NCBI GenBank assembly: GCA_019057775.1
Contig: JAHLWT010000043.1
Location: 1 to 15,107 of the forward strand
Reading direction: 5' to 3'
DNA: 15,107 nt
DNA from: Promethearchaeota archaeon
Lineage (GTDB): Archaea; Asgardarchaeota; Lokiarchaeia; Sigynarchaeales; SOKP01
The translations under genes were made by a program, and so were the position numbers. The first letter of the stretch is position 1. Every line of letters begins with the position of its first letter. The notes beneath the pieces were generated by a model that was not told the origin of the DNA, did no database searches, and was given only the letters and a program-made list of their open reading frames with translations. Positions 1-7,020 of the stretch are shown piece after piece.

Positions 1-2
1 AA

Positions 3-161
3 CAAATGACCTATAATCTGCGTATATATTTGCGGGAAAAAGAGTCTTTAACGCACATAATAATTTTTTCATTTTTAGGTATTATTCAACTGTTTTTTTA
101 TACATTTGGGGCGTTCATAGTAAGATTACGGCTTAGAGATATGCCTTCACTTAGAAGCTAG
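3..161 (+). CDS. Possible 3' end of a membrane protein gene, partial
   Basis: This frame is open from the left edge of the window to a TAG at 159-161 and gives about 52 residues. They include one strongly hydrophobic stretch (HIIIFSFLGIIQLFFYTFGA) followed by a basic tail (VRLRLRDMPSLRS), which fits a last transmembrane helix with a positively charged cytosolic end. An ATG at position 6 is in frame but so near the edge that the real start is probably outside. Its use of CGT and CGG arginine codons differs from the AGA-rich genes in the rest of the window. It could be a chance frame; length and hydrophobicity are the only support. No family was recognised. Confidence 0.28.
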   Translation, partial: QMTYNLRIYLREKESLTHIIIFSFLGIIQLFFYTFGAFIVRLRLRDMPSLRS

Positions 162-290
162 AATCAATAAAAGAGCATAACTATTTTTATTCCCGAATTT
201 AATTTAATAGATAAAAACAAAATTAGAAAGACTTAAATTTTAAAATTATTACTAACTAATAGAAATAAAAAAATCTAAGAGCTGTCTTTA

Positions 291-1688
291 TTGTTTTCAG
301 ATCCTCATCACAATATATTTTACTTTTATCGAGGTCCCGAATCAAAACAAAAAAAGGAAGACTCAAATTCAGTTAGTAAAGATGTTCAAGTTGAAAATAA
401 TACAACCAAAGCACTAATAAATGTTTTAAAACATTGTTCCTCAGGTATTTGTAAAGAATTCATTAATTACTTTTTTAAATTAGATTTAGATATAAGTAAC
501 ACTAAGTTTGCTTTACAAAAATCAACTATAGGGGAACAGAGAATAAAGTCTAAGAAAAATAGATTAATTTATGTGATAATTCCAGAGAAATTTGGTTCTA
601 TTATTAATATAAACAGAATAGTAGAAATGTCTAAAACCCCTAACTTAAATCAGAGCTCGAGTATTCCAGATGCTTGGATTTGGGATAATAATAATGTAAT
701 CTTGATAGAATCTAAGACTAACATAAAGGTAGATAAAGATCAACTATATAGGCACATTAACTTATTAAAACCTACGCTAGACCCAAAAATTATATATTGG
801 GAAGAAATTTACATTTTTTTTCAGGATCTATTAGAAAGTTCAGAGGAATTAAAAATTGATATTAAGAACAAATTCATTTTAAACCAATTTATTGAATATT
901 TGGAGTTGATTAATTTGAGTAAATTTAATGGTTGGAAAAGTGAAGATTTTGAATATTTCTTCACTTTTAATAATGTGGAAAGATTAAGAATCAAGGAGAA
1001 GTTAGAAAAATTTGTTGACGAGACTTTAAAAGATACAAAAATACAAAATCTTTTAGGAAAAATAAAAGTAGGTAGATTTAAAGGTAAAAACATTTGGTGT
1101 CGACTTGATGCAAAAGACCCTAGATTTAGTTTAAAAAAAGATCCAGAACATCAATTTGTGAATTTCACCATAGAATTATACTCTAATCATTTCCAAGTTT
1201 CTATAGTGTTTCCATTCTTTCCATCAATAAAGCAGTTAAAAAAACAACTTGATGTAAAAAAATCAGAAATTATTGACAAATTTCATCAAATTCTTGGAAA
1301 AACTATTAATAGTCAATTTAATCATCAATCACTACAAGATGTAATAAGAAATAGTGAAATGTTTGTTCATAATATTCCAGTTTATATAATAAGAATATTT
1401 GATCATTATTTCATAAATATAGGAGATAGACGGTGGATACCTAAAGCAGAAATTACTTTAGATCCTCAAACATTAAAGGATAATATATGGTTCTCATTTT
1501 TGGAACAGTATCTTGAATTATATCATCCTAAAAAGGATATTAGAGATAAAAACTGGGGCGCTGGGTTGCACATTCTAAAGGAATATCCAAGAGGTTCTAA
1601 AATTTTACTGAATCCCAATAAATTAATAAAAGATATAAGAGAAACACTTTTAAACTTCTACAAAATAGCTGAAATTTTTGTAAGTTAA
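291..1688 (+). CDS. PD-(D/E)XK nuclease-like protein, 465 aa
   Basis: Probably a DNA- or RNA-cleaving protein of the PD-(D/E)XK fold. The core reads Pro126-Asp127, then a hydrophobic strand ending in Glu140-Ser141-Lys142, followed by a helix with Gln-Leu-Tyr-Arg-His. This is the usual D-(12)-ExK plus helix layout. An N-terminal helix with Glu-Asn-Asn-Thr-Thr-Lys-Ala-Leu precedes it, as often seen in this superfamily. Residues after about 190 are mixed helix and strand with no recognised domain. The start is TTG: the frame opens only at 279 after a TAA, the next ATG lies beyond residue 100, and the aromatic N-terminus (NIFYFYRGP, residues 8-16) looks like real protein. There is no ribosome binding site; a weak A/T-rich box near 263-269 would suit a leaderless message. 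The gene is transcribed alone and converges on the amidohydrolase gene. A defence nuclease is likely, but the target is unknown. Confidence 0.75.
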   Translation: MFSDPHHNIFYFYRGPESKQKKEDSNSVSKDVQVENNTTKALINVLKHCSSGICKEFINYFFKLDLDISNTKFALQKSTIGEQRIKSKKNRLIYVIIPEKFGSIININRIVEMSKTPNLNQSSSIPDAWIWDNNNVILIESKTNIKVDKDQLYRHINLLKPTLDPKIIYWEEIYIFFQDLLESSEELKIDIKNKFILNQFIEYLELINLSKFNGWKSEDFEYFFTFNNVERLRIKEKLEKFVDETLKDTKIQNLLGKIKVGRFKGKNIWCRLDAKDPRFSLKKDPEHQFVNFTIELYSNHFQVSIVFPFFPSIKQLKKQLDVKKSEIIDKFHQILGKTINSQFNHQSLQDVIRNSEMFVHNIPVYIIRIFDHYFINIGDRRWIPKAEITLDPQTLKDNIWFSFLEQYLELYHPKKDIRDKNWGAGLHILKEYPRGSKILLNPNKLIKDIRETLLNFYKIAEIFVS

Positions 1689-1748
1689 TTTTAATATAAT
1701 TGATGAATAATATATTCTTTTAGATTTTGTAAATGTCTATATTCCTAA

Positions 1749-1764
1749 GAGTTAAAACTCCTTT
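1749..1764 (+). terminator. Short hairpin with T-run between convergent genes
   Basis: GAGTT-AA-AACTC (1749-1760) is a perfect short inverted repeat followed by CTTTT. It lies in the 92-nt gap between two convergent genes, about 60 nt after the stop of the nuclease gene. The stem is only 4-5 bp, so the call is weak; nearby T-runs alone may terminate archaeal transcripts. Confidence 0.25.
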
Positions 1765-1780
1765 TCACATAAGAAGTAGT

Positions 1781-2578
1781 TTAAATAAATTTAGTAATAA
1801 TTTGATTAAATAACATACATATTTTATTTTTAATTTCGACAAAGGAGTCGTTTTTCTCCCCTGTATCATCATTCATATAGAGTTCGCGATTTATCTCAAT
1901 CATTATAGATTTTACGCGTTTTTCTCGGTGAAGGAATTTTGCTGGCACATAACAACCCTTAAATGGCCTATTAATCTCAGTTGTAAGATTAATTTCTTCA
2001 AAAAAATTCCGAATAAATTCTATTAAATCTTCGGGGGAATGATAAGCATCTGTCCCAAGACAAATTTGTGGTCTTCTTAATTCTTGAGAGGCTTCATAGG
2101 GCAATGGCGTCGCTGGGAACGAATGGGCGTCAATGATAAGGCATCCATCGAAATTATTTAATAGCTCTTGTACTTCTTCTGTTATAGCTCTATGATAAGG
2201 ATCATATAAATTTTGCAAGAGCAAATCTCGCTCGTTTTCGTTAATTTCTCTTAACTTTCGCCCATTCGAGTCTTTTGTATAGATAACTCCCATGCCCTTA
2301 GCGGCCATGACTTTCTTTTTATCATCTCTAAATCTTTCTGGATCCAACACTAATCTGCTGTAATTATACACTACTGAAATTCCTCCTAATTCAGCCACAC
2401 ATGAAAATATTTCGTCTGTATATCTGTCAGTCATTCTCAACAATTCTTCCTGAAGATCGTTATCTTCTAACAAAAGAAAGTTTTTTATTTCTGGGGGAAT
2501 GTAAGTAGAACTATGGGGGATATGTACTAAAAGTGGGACAACAACCTTACTTTTCTTAATTTTATACGGACTTAACAT
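1781..2578 (-). CDS. N-formylglutamate amidohydrolase family protein, 265 aa
   Basis: A zinc-dependent amidohydrolase-like enzyme of the N-formylglutamate amidohydrolase family; the classical member releases formate and glutamate from N-formylglutamate at the end of histidine breakdown. Family signatures run in order: HIPHSS (19-24), DRYTDEIF (51-58), SRLVLDPERFRDD (74-86), GVIYT (97-101), PYHRAI (127-132), IIDAHSFP (148-155), and near the C-terminus a Lys-Gly-Cys-Tyr-Val-Pro stretch and IEINRELYM, where the usual late Glu sits. The conserved His and Asp residues are present and the length is normal, so an active metalloenzyme is expected. No other histidine-use genes are in the window, so the real substrate may be a different N-acyl amino acid. 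The ATG at 2578 is supported by a TATA-like box 26 nt upstream. It shares direction with the upstream TPR gene but has its own promoter. Confidence 0.88.
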   Translation of the reverse strand: MLSPYKIKKSKVVVPLLVHIPHSSTYIPPEIKNFLLLEDNDLQEELLRMTDRYTDEIFSCVAELGGISVVYNYSRLVLDPERFRDDKKKVMAAKGMGVIYTKDSNGRKLREINENERDLLLQNLYDPYHRAITEEVQELLNNFDGCLIIDAHSFPATPLPYEASQELRRPQICLGTDAYHSPEDLIEFIRNFFEEINLTTEINRPFKGCYVPAKFLHREKRVKSIMIEINRELYMNDDTGEKNDSFVEIKNKICMLFNQIITKFI

Positions 2579-2600
2579 TGTTTTTCAATTATTTAAAGAT

Positions 2601-2607
2601 ATTTATA
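2601..2607 (-). promoter_or_regulatory. TATA box of the amidohydrolase gene
   Basis: TATAAAT on the minus strand is centred 26 nt before the ATG at 2578. No Shine-Dalgarno-like sequence lies between them. Archaeal TATA boxes sit about 26 nt before the transcription start, so this places the start of transcription at the start codon (a leaderless message). Confidence 0.55.
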
Positions 2608-2664
2608 ATTATTATAAAGGTAGAACCAAGAGAGTTATTTTGAGGTATTAATTTTTTTTAAAAG

Positions 2665-5600
2665 CTAATCCAATAATCTAAGATATTTTATGACCTTTTC
2701 AAACCAAATCTTATTGTTTAGCTTTTCAGCGAGCTTTTTTCCTTTTTCTAAAAATTCTCTTGCTTTTTCTTGCTCATTCATCTTTAAATAACATTTCCCT
2801 ATTTTTATGTATGTCTCTTCACTAATATCTGGCAGTTCTGATTTACTTTCTTGAAATTTTATTAGAGCAATTTTATATTTTTCAATTGCTAGCCTAAATT
2901 GTTTAAGCTTAAATAGCATGTCACCAAATGTATCGTAAAAACAACCCTCGTCGGGGTCATATTTAATTAGCCTCTCTATAAGCATGATAGAATCTTTTTT
3001 GTTACCAACTTTTGCAAGAAAGTAAGCTTTATTGTTATAATTTAAGAGATTTTTTGGATCGAGTATTATTGCACAATCATTAGAATTTATTGCTTTTTCA
3101 TATTGACCTAATTTGGCTAAAATATCTGCTTTAATCTGATGTGAAATAGCTCTCTGTTCTTTTACAAGATTTGATCCATATATTATCGCTTTTTCTATGA
3201 TTTCTAGTGCTTCTTTATTTTGTCCTAGTTCGAATCTTATTTGAGCTTCAATCTGATAATTATAAGGACTTTCAGGTTCCAAATCAGTTGCTTTCTTTAA
3301 TACATATAGAGCGTCATCATATCTTTTTAGATTTCTTAAAATTTCTGCTTTTATTTGATAATTAGTGAAGTTTTTAGTCCCAAATTCTATCGCTTGAGTT
3401 ATGGAATCCAAGGCAATCTTATCGTTCCCAAGATTGAGATGAATTAAAGCTTTAATCTCTAATGATTCTGAATCATTTGGATTCAATTTCAATGAATTTT
3501 CTATTTCTTCTGATGCTTCGTTAAAAAGACCAAGTCTCCTTAAATGTTCAGCTTTTATTTGAAAAGAATAATAATTATCAGGAGCAAGTTCAATTGCATC
3601 ATCAAGGATTTTTAATGAACTCTTTAATTTACCAAGAGTTCCAAGGATTCTAGCTTCTATTTGGAAAGAGCAATGGTCTGTTGGATTTAAATCGATTGCT
3701 TTATTTATTGATAAAAGTGCTATTTTCAAATTTCCTTGGAGTTCTAGAGTTTCAGCTTTAATTTGAAATGAATATGGATCTTCTGGATCCAACTCTAAAG
3801 CTCTTTCAATTGAATCGAGAGCACCTTCATAGACATCCAATAGTTCATAAGCTCTAGCCATTAATTGGTGAGAATAAATATCTTTAGAATCAAGAACAAT
3901 TGCGTAATCAATAAATTCAAGAGCCTCTTTAAACTTATTCAATTCCATTAAGATTTCTGCTTTAAGTGTAAAATAATTTGGCATTTTAGGATTCAATTTT
4001 AAAGCTTTTTCAACATAATCTAAAGCGTTGTTAAAATCACTCAATTGATAATAAATGTAACTCATTTTAGAAAGAACGATATCAATTTCAGAATCTAGAT
4101 TATACGCTTGTTTTAATGCTTCTAAGGCATCTTCGTATTTATTTTGATTTCTAAGTATCATTGCTTTATTGATATAAAGGGAGACTTCTTTATCATCAAT
4201 TGATAAACCTCTCTCCACAACCTCAAGTGCATTTTCAAATTGAAATAAATCATCACAGAGAATTTTGCTTTTTCTTACATAAAGATTGATATCATAAGGG
4301 CGCTCCTCAAGTTCTATATTAATCTGCTCTATTTTTTCTTCTTTCTGGGTTTTCTTCTCATGATTTAAATATGATGTATCGAAAGTATCAAGGAAAAGTA
4401 AAGCCCCATATTGAAGAGATTGCAATTTTTCATTTGTTTCCTTCAAATTGTCTTCTTTATATTTTTTTAAGCCTAACAACTGTGATTTAATATCCTGTAT
4501 TTCTCGTGTGTCTCCAAGAATTTGTTTTTTTTTGCTAAATTTTATCTCTAGAAATTGTAAATATTCTCTAACAAATGGCCTTAAAGCATATTTGAGATTT
4601 TCATTAAATAGATTTTGACAACATTCTTTTAAAATTCGGTAAATCCCATTATTTAAATCTAAATCAAAATAAATCAACATCTTTAAGCAGTCTTCTAATA
4701 CTGCTCGTAAACTCTTTTCTAACTTTTCATTTTCTCTAAAAAAATATATCTCATCACTATATCTATTTTTAAGACTGAAAAACATTATAGGGTCTTGATT
4801 TTCAACAATTTCCCTTACATTATATTCAAGTGTTAGTCTATCTATACCAAATTGGTTCGAAAATTGTTCTATTGATATAAAATTACCATAATTATTTGGA
4901 TGGTTCCAAGAAATATATAGAAGAATTTTTAGAAAAGTATCTTTAGATACATTTAAATCTTCTTTCCTTATTGGAATATGTAAATAATTATCCAATAAAC
5001 GAAAGGAAACTTCCATTTCAGTGATATCCTCTTTCTTTATGAAATTTTGTATCCGGTTTTTTATTTTTTTTATACTATTTGACCACTCATTTAATCTCGA
5101 TTCACGATCTAAATCATATTTTTTTAATAGTTCAATATATGCATTATATCCTTTCTCTGTTATCTTATAAATGGGTTTTTTGCTTTCTCTTTCTTCAATA
5201 AATCCTTCATTTTCAAATTGTTTTAATAGTTCAGATAATTTTTTTTGATTAATAACTGGAGGAGGATTACCATATTTACTTAATTCATCAAATTTATTAA
5301 CATTAATTGGAAAATCACCCCAATGGCAATTTTTATTATGGATTATCATAAATAAAACATTAATCATATTATTTTTTAGTCCAAGAATTACTTTTGAAGG
5401 AAATTTTGGTTTTCGATCTTCTCCTAATTCTAATTTATTAATTTTAATCTTTCCCTTTTTTGTTATTTTGTATGTATTTCTCCTTTCTTTTAGTACATAT
5501 TCTTTTTTAATTAATTTTTTAAGATAATTAGATAGCGTTGCGTTAGGAATACCTTCATAACTCCCATTTTTTTTACATAAATCACCCCATGTACAAGAAT

Positions 5601-5688
5601 TGTTGATCTTCAACATAACTAGGATTATAAATTCATAATTTTTTCTCAAAGTGGAGGATAATATTTCATTTGGAGGATATTTGGTCAT
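2665..5688 (-). CDS. Winged-helix / tetratricopeptide-repeat protein, 1007 aa
   Basis: Most likely a cytosolic DNA-binding regulator or scaffold. Residues about 10-88 form a winged helix and about 105-190 form a second one. Both contain a Cys-x-Trp-Gly-Asp motif (32-36 and 121-125) and end in a wing of the type YKITKKG / YKITEKG, so they look like an internal duplication. A third helix-turn-helix-like region lies at about 245-330. A charged, probably coiled-coil stretch follows at about 385-430. From residue 463 to about 995 there are roughly 15 consecutive TPRs, mostly exactly 34 residues long, several sharing a YxFQIKAE-like helix A. TPRs bind other proteins, so DNA binding would be coupled to a partner. 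There is no signal peptide or membrane segment. The ATG at 5688 is supported by a TATA box 25 nt upstream. It is divergent from the NYN cluster and could regulate it (inference). Specific partners cannot be named. Confidence 0.85.
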   Translation of the reverse strand: MTKYPPNEILSSTLRKNYEFIILVMLKINNSCTWGDLCKKNGSYEGIPNATLSNYLKKLIKKEYVLKERRNTYKITKKGKIKINKLELGEDRKPKFPSKVILGLKNNMINVLFMIIHNKNCHWGDFPINVNKFDELSKYGNPPPVINQKKLSELLKQFENEGFIEERESKKPIYKITEKGYNAYIELLKKYDLDRESRLNEWSNSIKKIKNRIQNFIKKEDITEMEVSFRLLDNYLHIPIRKEDLNVSKDTFLKILLYISWNHPNNYGNFISIEQFSNQFGIDRLTLEYNVREIVENQDPIMFFSLKNRYSDEIYFFRENEKLEKSLRAVLEDCLKMLIYFDLDLNNGIYRILKECCQNLFNENLKYALRPFVREYLQFLEIKFSKKKQILGDTREIQDIKSQLLGLKKYKEDNLKETNEKLQSLQYGALLFLDTFDTSYLNHEKKTQKEEKIEQINIELEERPYDINLYVRKSKILCDDLFQFENALEVVERGLSIDDKEVSLYINKAMILRNQNKYEDALEALKQAYNLDSEIDIVLSKMSYIYYQLSDFNNALDYVEKALKLNPKMPNYFTLKAEILMELNKFKEALEFIDYAIVLDSKDIYSHQLMARAYELLDVYEGALDSIERALELDPEDPYSFQIKAETLELQGNLKIALLSINKAIDLNPTDHCSFQIEARILGTLGKLKSSLKILDDAIELAPDNYYSFQIKAEHLRRLGLFNEASEEIENSLKLNPNDSESLEIKALIHLNLGNDKIALDSITQAIEFGTKNFTNYQIKAEILRNLKRYDDALYVLKKATDLEPESPYNYQIEAQIRFELGQNKEALEIIEKAIIYGSNLVKEQRAISHQIKADILAKLGQYEKAINSNDCAIILDPKNLLNYNNKAYFLAKVGNKKDSIMLIERLIKYDPDEGCFYDTFGDMLFKLKQFRLAIEKYKIALIKFQESKSELPDISEETYIKIGKCYLKMNEQEKAREFLEKGKKLAEKLNNKIWFEKVIKYLRLLD
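2704..4302 (-). repeat. Tandem TPR-coding repeats, about 15 units of ~102 bp
   Basis: This part of the winged-helix/TPR gene encodes back-to-back TPR units. Unit boundaries in the protein are marked by recurring Asn/Asp-Pro turns (LNPKMP, LDPEDP, LNPTDH, LNPNDS, LEPESP, LDPKNL) at a spacing of 34 residues. Helix A of units 6, 7 and 8 reads YSFQIKAE, CSFQIEAR and YSFQIKAE, and units 10-12 keep the same pattern, suggesting amplification of a single unit. These are coding repeats, not an array of non-coding DNA repeats. Confidence 0.8.
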
Positions 5689-5707
5689 ATTAAAAATAAG
5701 AAAATTA

Positions 5708-5718
5708 ATATATATATA
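5708..5718 (-). promoter_or_regulatory. TATA box of the winged-helix/TPR gene
   Basis: ATATATATATA is centred at 5713, 25 nt upstream of the ATG at 5688, with no ribosome binding site in between, so a leaderless message is likely. The sequence is a perfect palindrome and could also drive rightward transcription. In that case the NYN cluster would start near 5740, with a leader of about 65 nt before the 94-aa gene. Confidence 0.5.
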
Positions 5719-5743
5719 CTTTATTACTTCGTTACCTATTCCG

Positions 5744-5759
5744 AAGTTCTGTCGAACTT
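5744..5759. promoter_or_regulatory. Inverted repeat in divergent intergenic region, possible operator
   Basis: AAGTTC-TGTC-GAACTT is a perfect 6-bp inverted repeat with a 4-nt spacer, extended on each side by a G/T pair. It lies in the only intergenic space between the divergent winged-helix/TPR gene and the NYN cluster. A second palindrome, AGTTAACT (5772-5779), shares the AAGTT half-site type. The arms contain G and C, unlike the A/T-only palindromes that arise easily in this genome. Role as an operator is inferred from position only; as RNA it could form a small hairpin in a 5' leader. Confidence 0.4.
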
Positions 5760-5804
5760 TCTAATCGGCAAAGTTAACTGGATATAACCTATATTTATCA
5801 TACC

Positions 5805-6089
5805 ATGATAACTAAACAAATTATTTCGGATTTTAGGAAATCTCAAGATAGTTTTTTTTATTCTTCTAAAGAATCAAATCATGAGTATACTCCTATAATA
5901 TATACCAATAATTTTACTGCTTTTTTTGAAAAATCTATCTTTCCCAAGCAATATCTTGTAAATATATGTTATTCAGCACCAAGAATAACTGTCTTTAAAA
6001 CTCTAAATATTTCAGGTTCTTTACTTAACATTAAAAGAATTGTATATGGATATATGCTGAAACATGAAGATAACAGAATTCGGAGGTAA
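5805..6089 (+). CDS. Hypothetical protein, 94 aa, first in NYN cluster
   Basis: No family recognised. The product is a small, soluble, basic-ended protein (C-terminus HEDNRIRR) with alternating strand-like segments (TPIIYTNNF, QYLVNICYSAPRITVF) and a probable helix near the end (LLNIKRIVYGYMLK). There is no signal peptide or clear membrane helix. The ATG at 5805 has no ribosome binding site. A TATA-like GATATAAC at 5781-5788 is slightly too close for a leaderless start here, so promoter and start are uncertain. The gene ends 8 nt before the NYN gene, and its last codons contain that gene's ribosome binding site, so co-translation is expected. It could instead be a non-coding leader of the NYN gene. 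Confidence 0.5.
   Translation: MITKQIISDFRKSQDSFFYSSKESNHEYTPIIYTNNFTAFFEKSIFPKQYLVNICYSAPRITVFKTLNISGSLLNIKRIVYGYMLKHEDNRIRR
6082..6087 (+). promoter_or_regulatory. Ribosome binding site of the NYN gene
   Basis: GGAGGT sits 10 nt before the ATG at 6098 and overlaps the end and stop codon of the preceding gene. It selects 6098 over the ATG at 6094, which leads to a stop after three codons. Confidence 0.7.
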
Positions 6090-6097
6090 GAAGATGT

Positions 6098-6661
6098 ATG
6101 ATTGATAAAAAAAATCAACTTCTGATTGGAATTTTCGTTGACTATCCTAATATAGAGATCTCATTGCAAGAATATGTTAGCGTGGAATACCCAGACATCT
6201 CAATGGTTAAGAGATATGCAACTAGATTAGGTAAAATAGCTCTCTTAAAAGTATATGGTGATTGGAATAGGTTACAAAAGCAGAGACAACATCTTAAAAA
6301 AGTACCAGGTACTAAACTTATCAATGAACCACATTTAAAGACCAGAAATGGTAAAAAGAAAGATGCTGTAGATATGCGAATGGCCTTTGATATCGGCGCT
6401 TGCTTAGAAAAGTCACCTCAAATTGACTTGTATATATTAGTTTCGGGAGATGCTGATTTTCTACCCGTTTTAAGGCAAATAAGAATTCGGGGAAAAGAGA
6501 TCTTAATTATAGCGGAGCAGAATTCATTAAGTTGGCTTCTGAAACGTAAATTTAAAAATATTATTACTTATCAGGAGTTAGAAAGTTATTTTGCGAGAAA
6601 ACAGTTAGTAAAATGGCCATCATCAAAAATCCCATTAAAATTAGAGGAGGTGGTTGTTTAA
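6098..6661 (+). CDS. NYN-domain (LabA-like, PIN-fold) RNase-like protein, 187 aa
   Basis: A predicted metal-dependent ribonuclease of the NYN/LabA branch of the PIN fold. The acidic active-site positions are all visible: FVDYPNIE with Asp15 and Asn18, KKKDAVDMRMAFD with Asp89, Asp92 and Asp98, and SGDADFLPVL with Asp118 and Asp120. The following strand ILIIAE and helix complete the domain by about residue 165. The C-terminal 20 residues are a short tail. Length is typical of a stand-alone NYN protein. It sits second in a four-gene cluster, 8 nt after the 94-aa gene and 1 nt before the ubiquitin-like gene. This packing suggests that the small proteins are partners, substrates or inhibitors of the nuclease. 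NYN proteins act in RNA processing and also occur in prokaryotic conflict systems; which applies here cannot be told from sequence. Confidence 0.88.
   Translation: MIDKKNQLLIGIFVDYPNIEISLQEYVSVEYPDISMVKRYATRLGKIALLKVYGDWNRLQKQRQHLKKVPGTKLINEPHLKTRNGKKKDAVDMRMAFDIGACLEKSPQIDLYILVSGDADFLPVLRQIRIRGKEILIIAEQNSLSWLLKRKFKNIITYQELESYFARKQLVKWPSSKIPLKLEEVVV
6644..6653 (+). promoter_or_regulatory. Ribosome binding site deciding the start of the ubiquitin-like gene
   Basis: GAGGAGGTGG lies at the end of the NYN gene. Its core GGAGGTG (6646-6652) is 10 nt before the ATG at 6663. The TTG at 6654 in the same frame touches the site and is too close to be used, so 6663 is the start. Confidence 0.75.
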
Positions 6662-6662
6662 A

Positions 6663-6989
6663 ATGATAAATAATCATGAAATTACACCAGAAAGACATAA
6701 ATCTATTTATTTAATCAATTATAGTATCGGATTTAATGGAAAAAACCAAAAAGAAAACATATTTCGTTTCCGATTGACTGGAGTACCTCCTTCTCAAGCA
6801 ATAAAACGAATCCAAATTAATCCTGATCATTCTATAACAGAAATTAAAAAAACAATCCAGAGAGAGTATAAGCTAAATCCAATTCTCGTTATTCAGTTCA
6901 TTTTTCAGTATTACCAGAAAATTAAAGATTCAGCAAAATCGGAATTCACCCAAAGAAGGATATTATTGCAATTATATCATCAATGTTAG
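6663..6989 (+). CDS. Candidate ubiquitin-like beta-grasp protein, 108 aa
   Basis: Not a close match to any family I know, but residues 47-90 follow the ubiquitin pattern. IKRIQINPDHSITEIKKTIQ (47-66) lines up with ubiquitin's ITLEVEPSDTIENVKAKIQ: Pro54 with Pro19, Ile58 with Ile23, Ile61 with Val26, Lys62 with Lys27, Ile65 with Ile30, Gln66 with Gln31. Leu71-Asn-Pro73 then matches the Ile-Pro-Pro turn, and FIFQYYQKIKDS (79-90) matches LIFAGKQLEDG. A first hairpin (residues 15-40) and a last strand (RRILLQLY) complete a beta-grasp. The C-terminus is His-Gln-Cys, not Gly-Gly, so classical conjugation is unlikely unless the tail is used differently. It starts 1 nt after the NYN stop, so the two are translationally linked. 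It may be a regulatory or adaptor subunit of the nuclease. The fold call is my own alignment by eye. Confidence 0.6.
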   Translation: MINNHEITPERHKSIYLINYSIGFNGKNQKENIFRFRLTGVPPSQAIKRIQINPDHSITEIKKTIQREYKLNPILVIQFIFQYYQKIKDSAKSEFTQRRILLQLYHQC

Positions 6990-7008
6990 GTGCGGTGTAC
7001 AATAAAAC

Positions 7009-7015
7009 GAGGTGG
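7009..7015 (+). promoter_or_regulatory. Ribosome binding site deciding the start of the 74-aa gene
   Basis: GAGGTGG is 5 nt before the ATG at 7021. The in-frame GTG at 7012 is part of this site, so translation should begin at 7021 and not three codons earlier. Confidence 0.65.
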
Positions 7016-7020
7016 AAATA

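Noticed and set aside
1781..2578. Naming the amidohydrolase hutG and assigning histidine catabolism
   Set aside because: No other histidine-degradation genes are in the window, and family members act on different N-acyl substrates, so only the family can be stated.
2641..2652. TGAGGTATTAAT occurring at 2641-2652 and again at 7352-7363
   Set aside because: A shared 12-mer is expected by chance in 15 kb of AT-rich sequence, and the two sites have no common context.
2704..4302. Regularly spaced repeats that could suggest a CRISPR or satellite array
   Set aside because: The 102-bp period is explained by 34-residue TPR units in an uninterrupted coding frame; there are no identical repeats with unique spacers.
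6663..6989. Full ubiquitin conjugation system
   Set aside because: The candidate lacks a C-terminal Gly-Gly and there is no E1, E2, ligase or JAB protease gene in the window.
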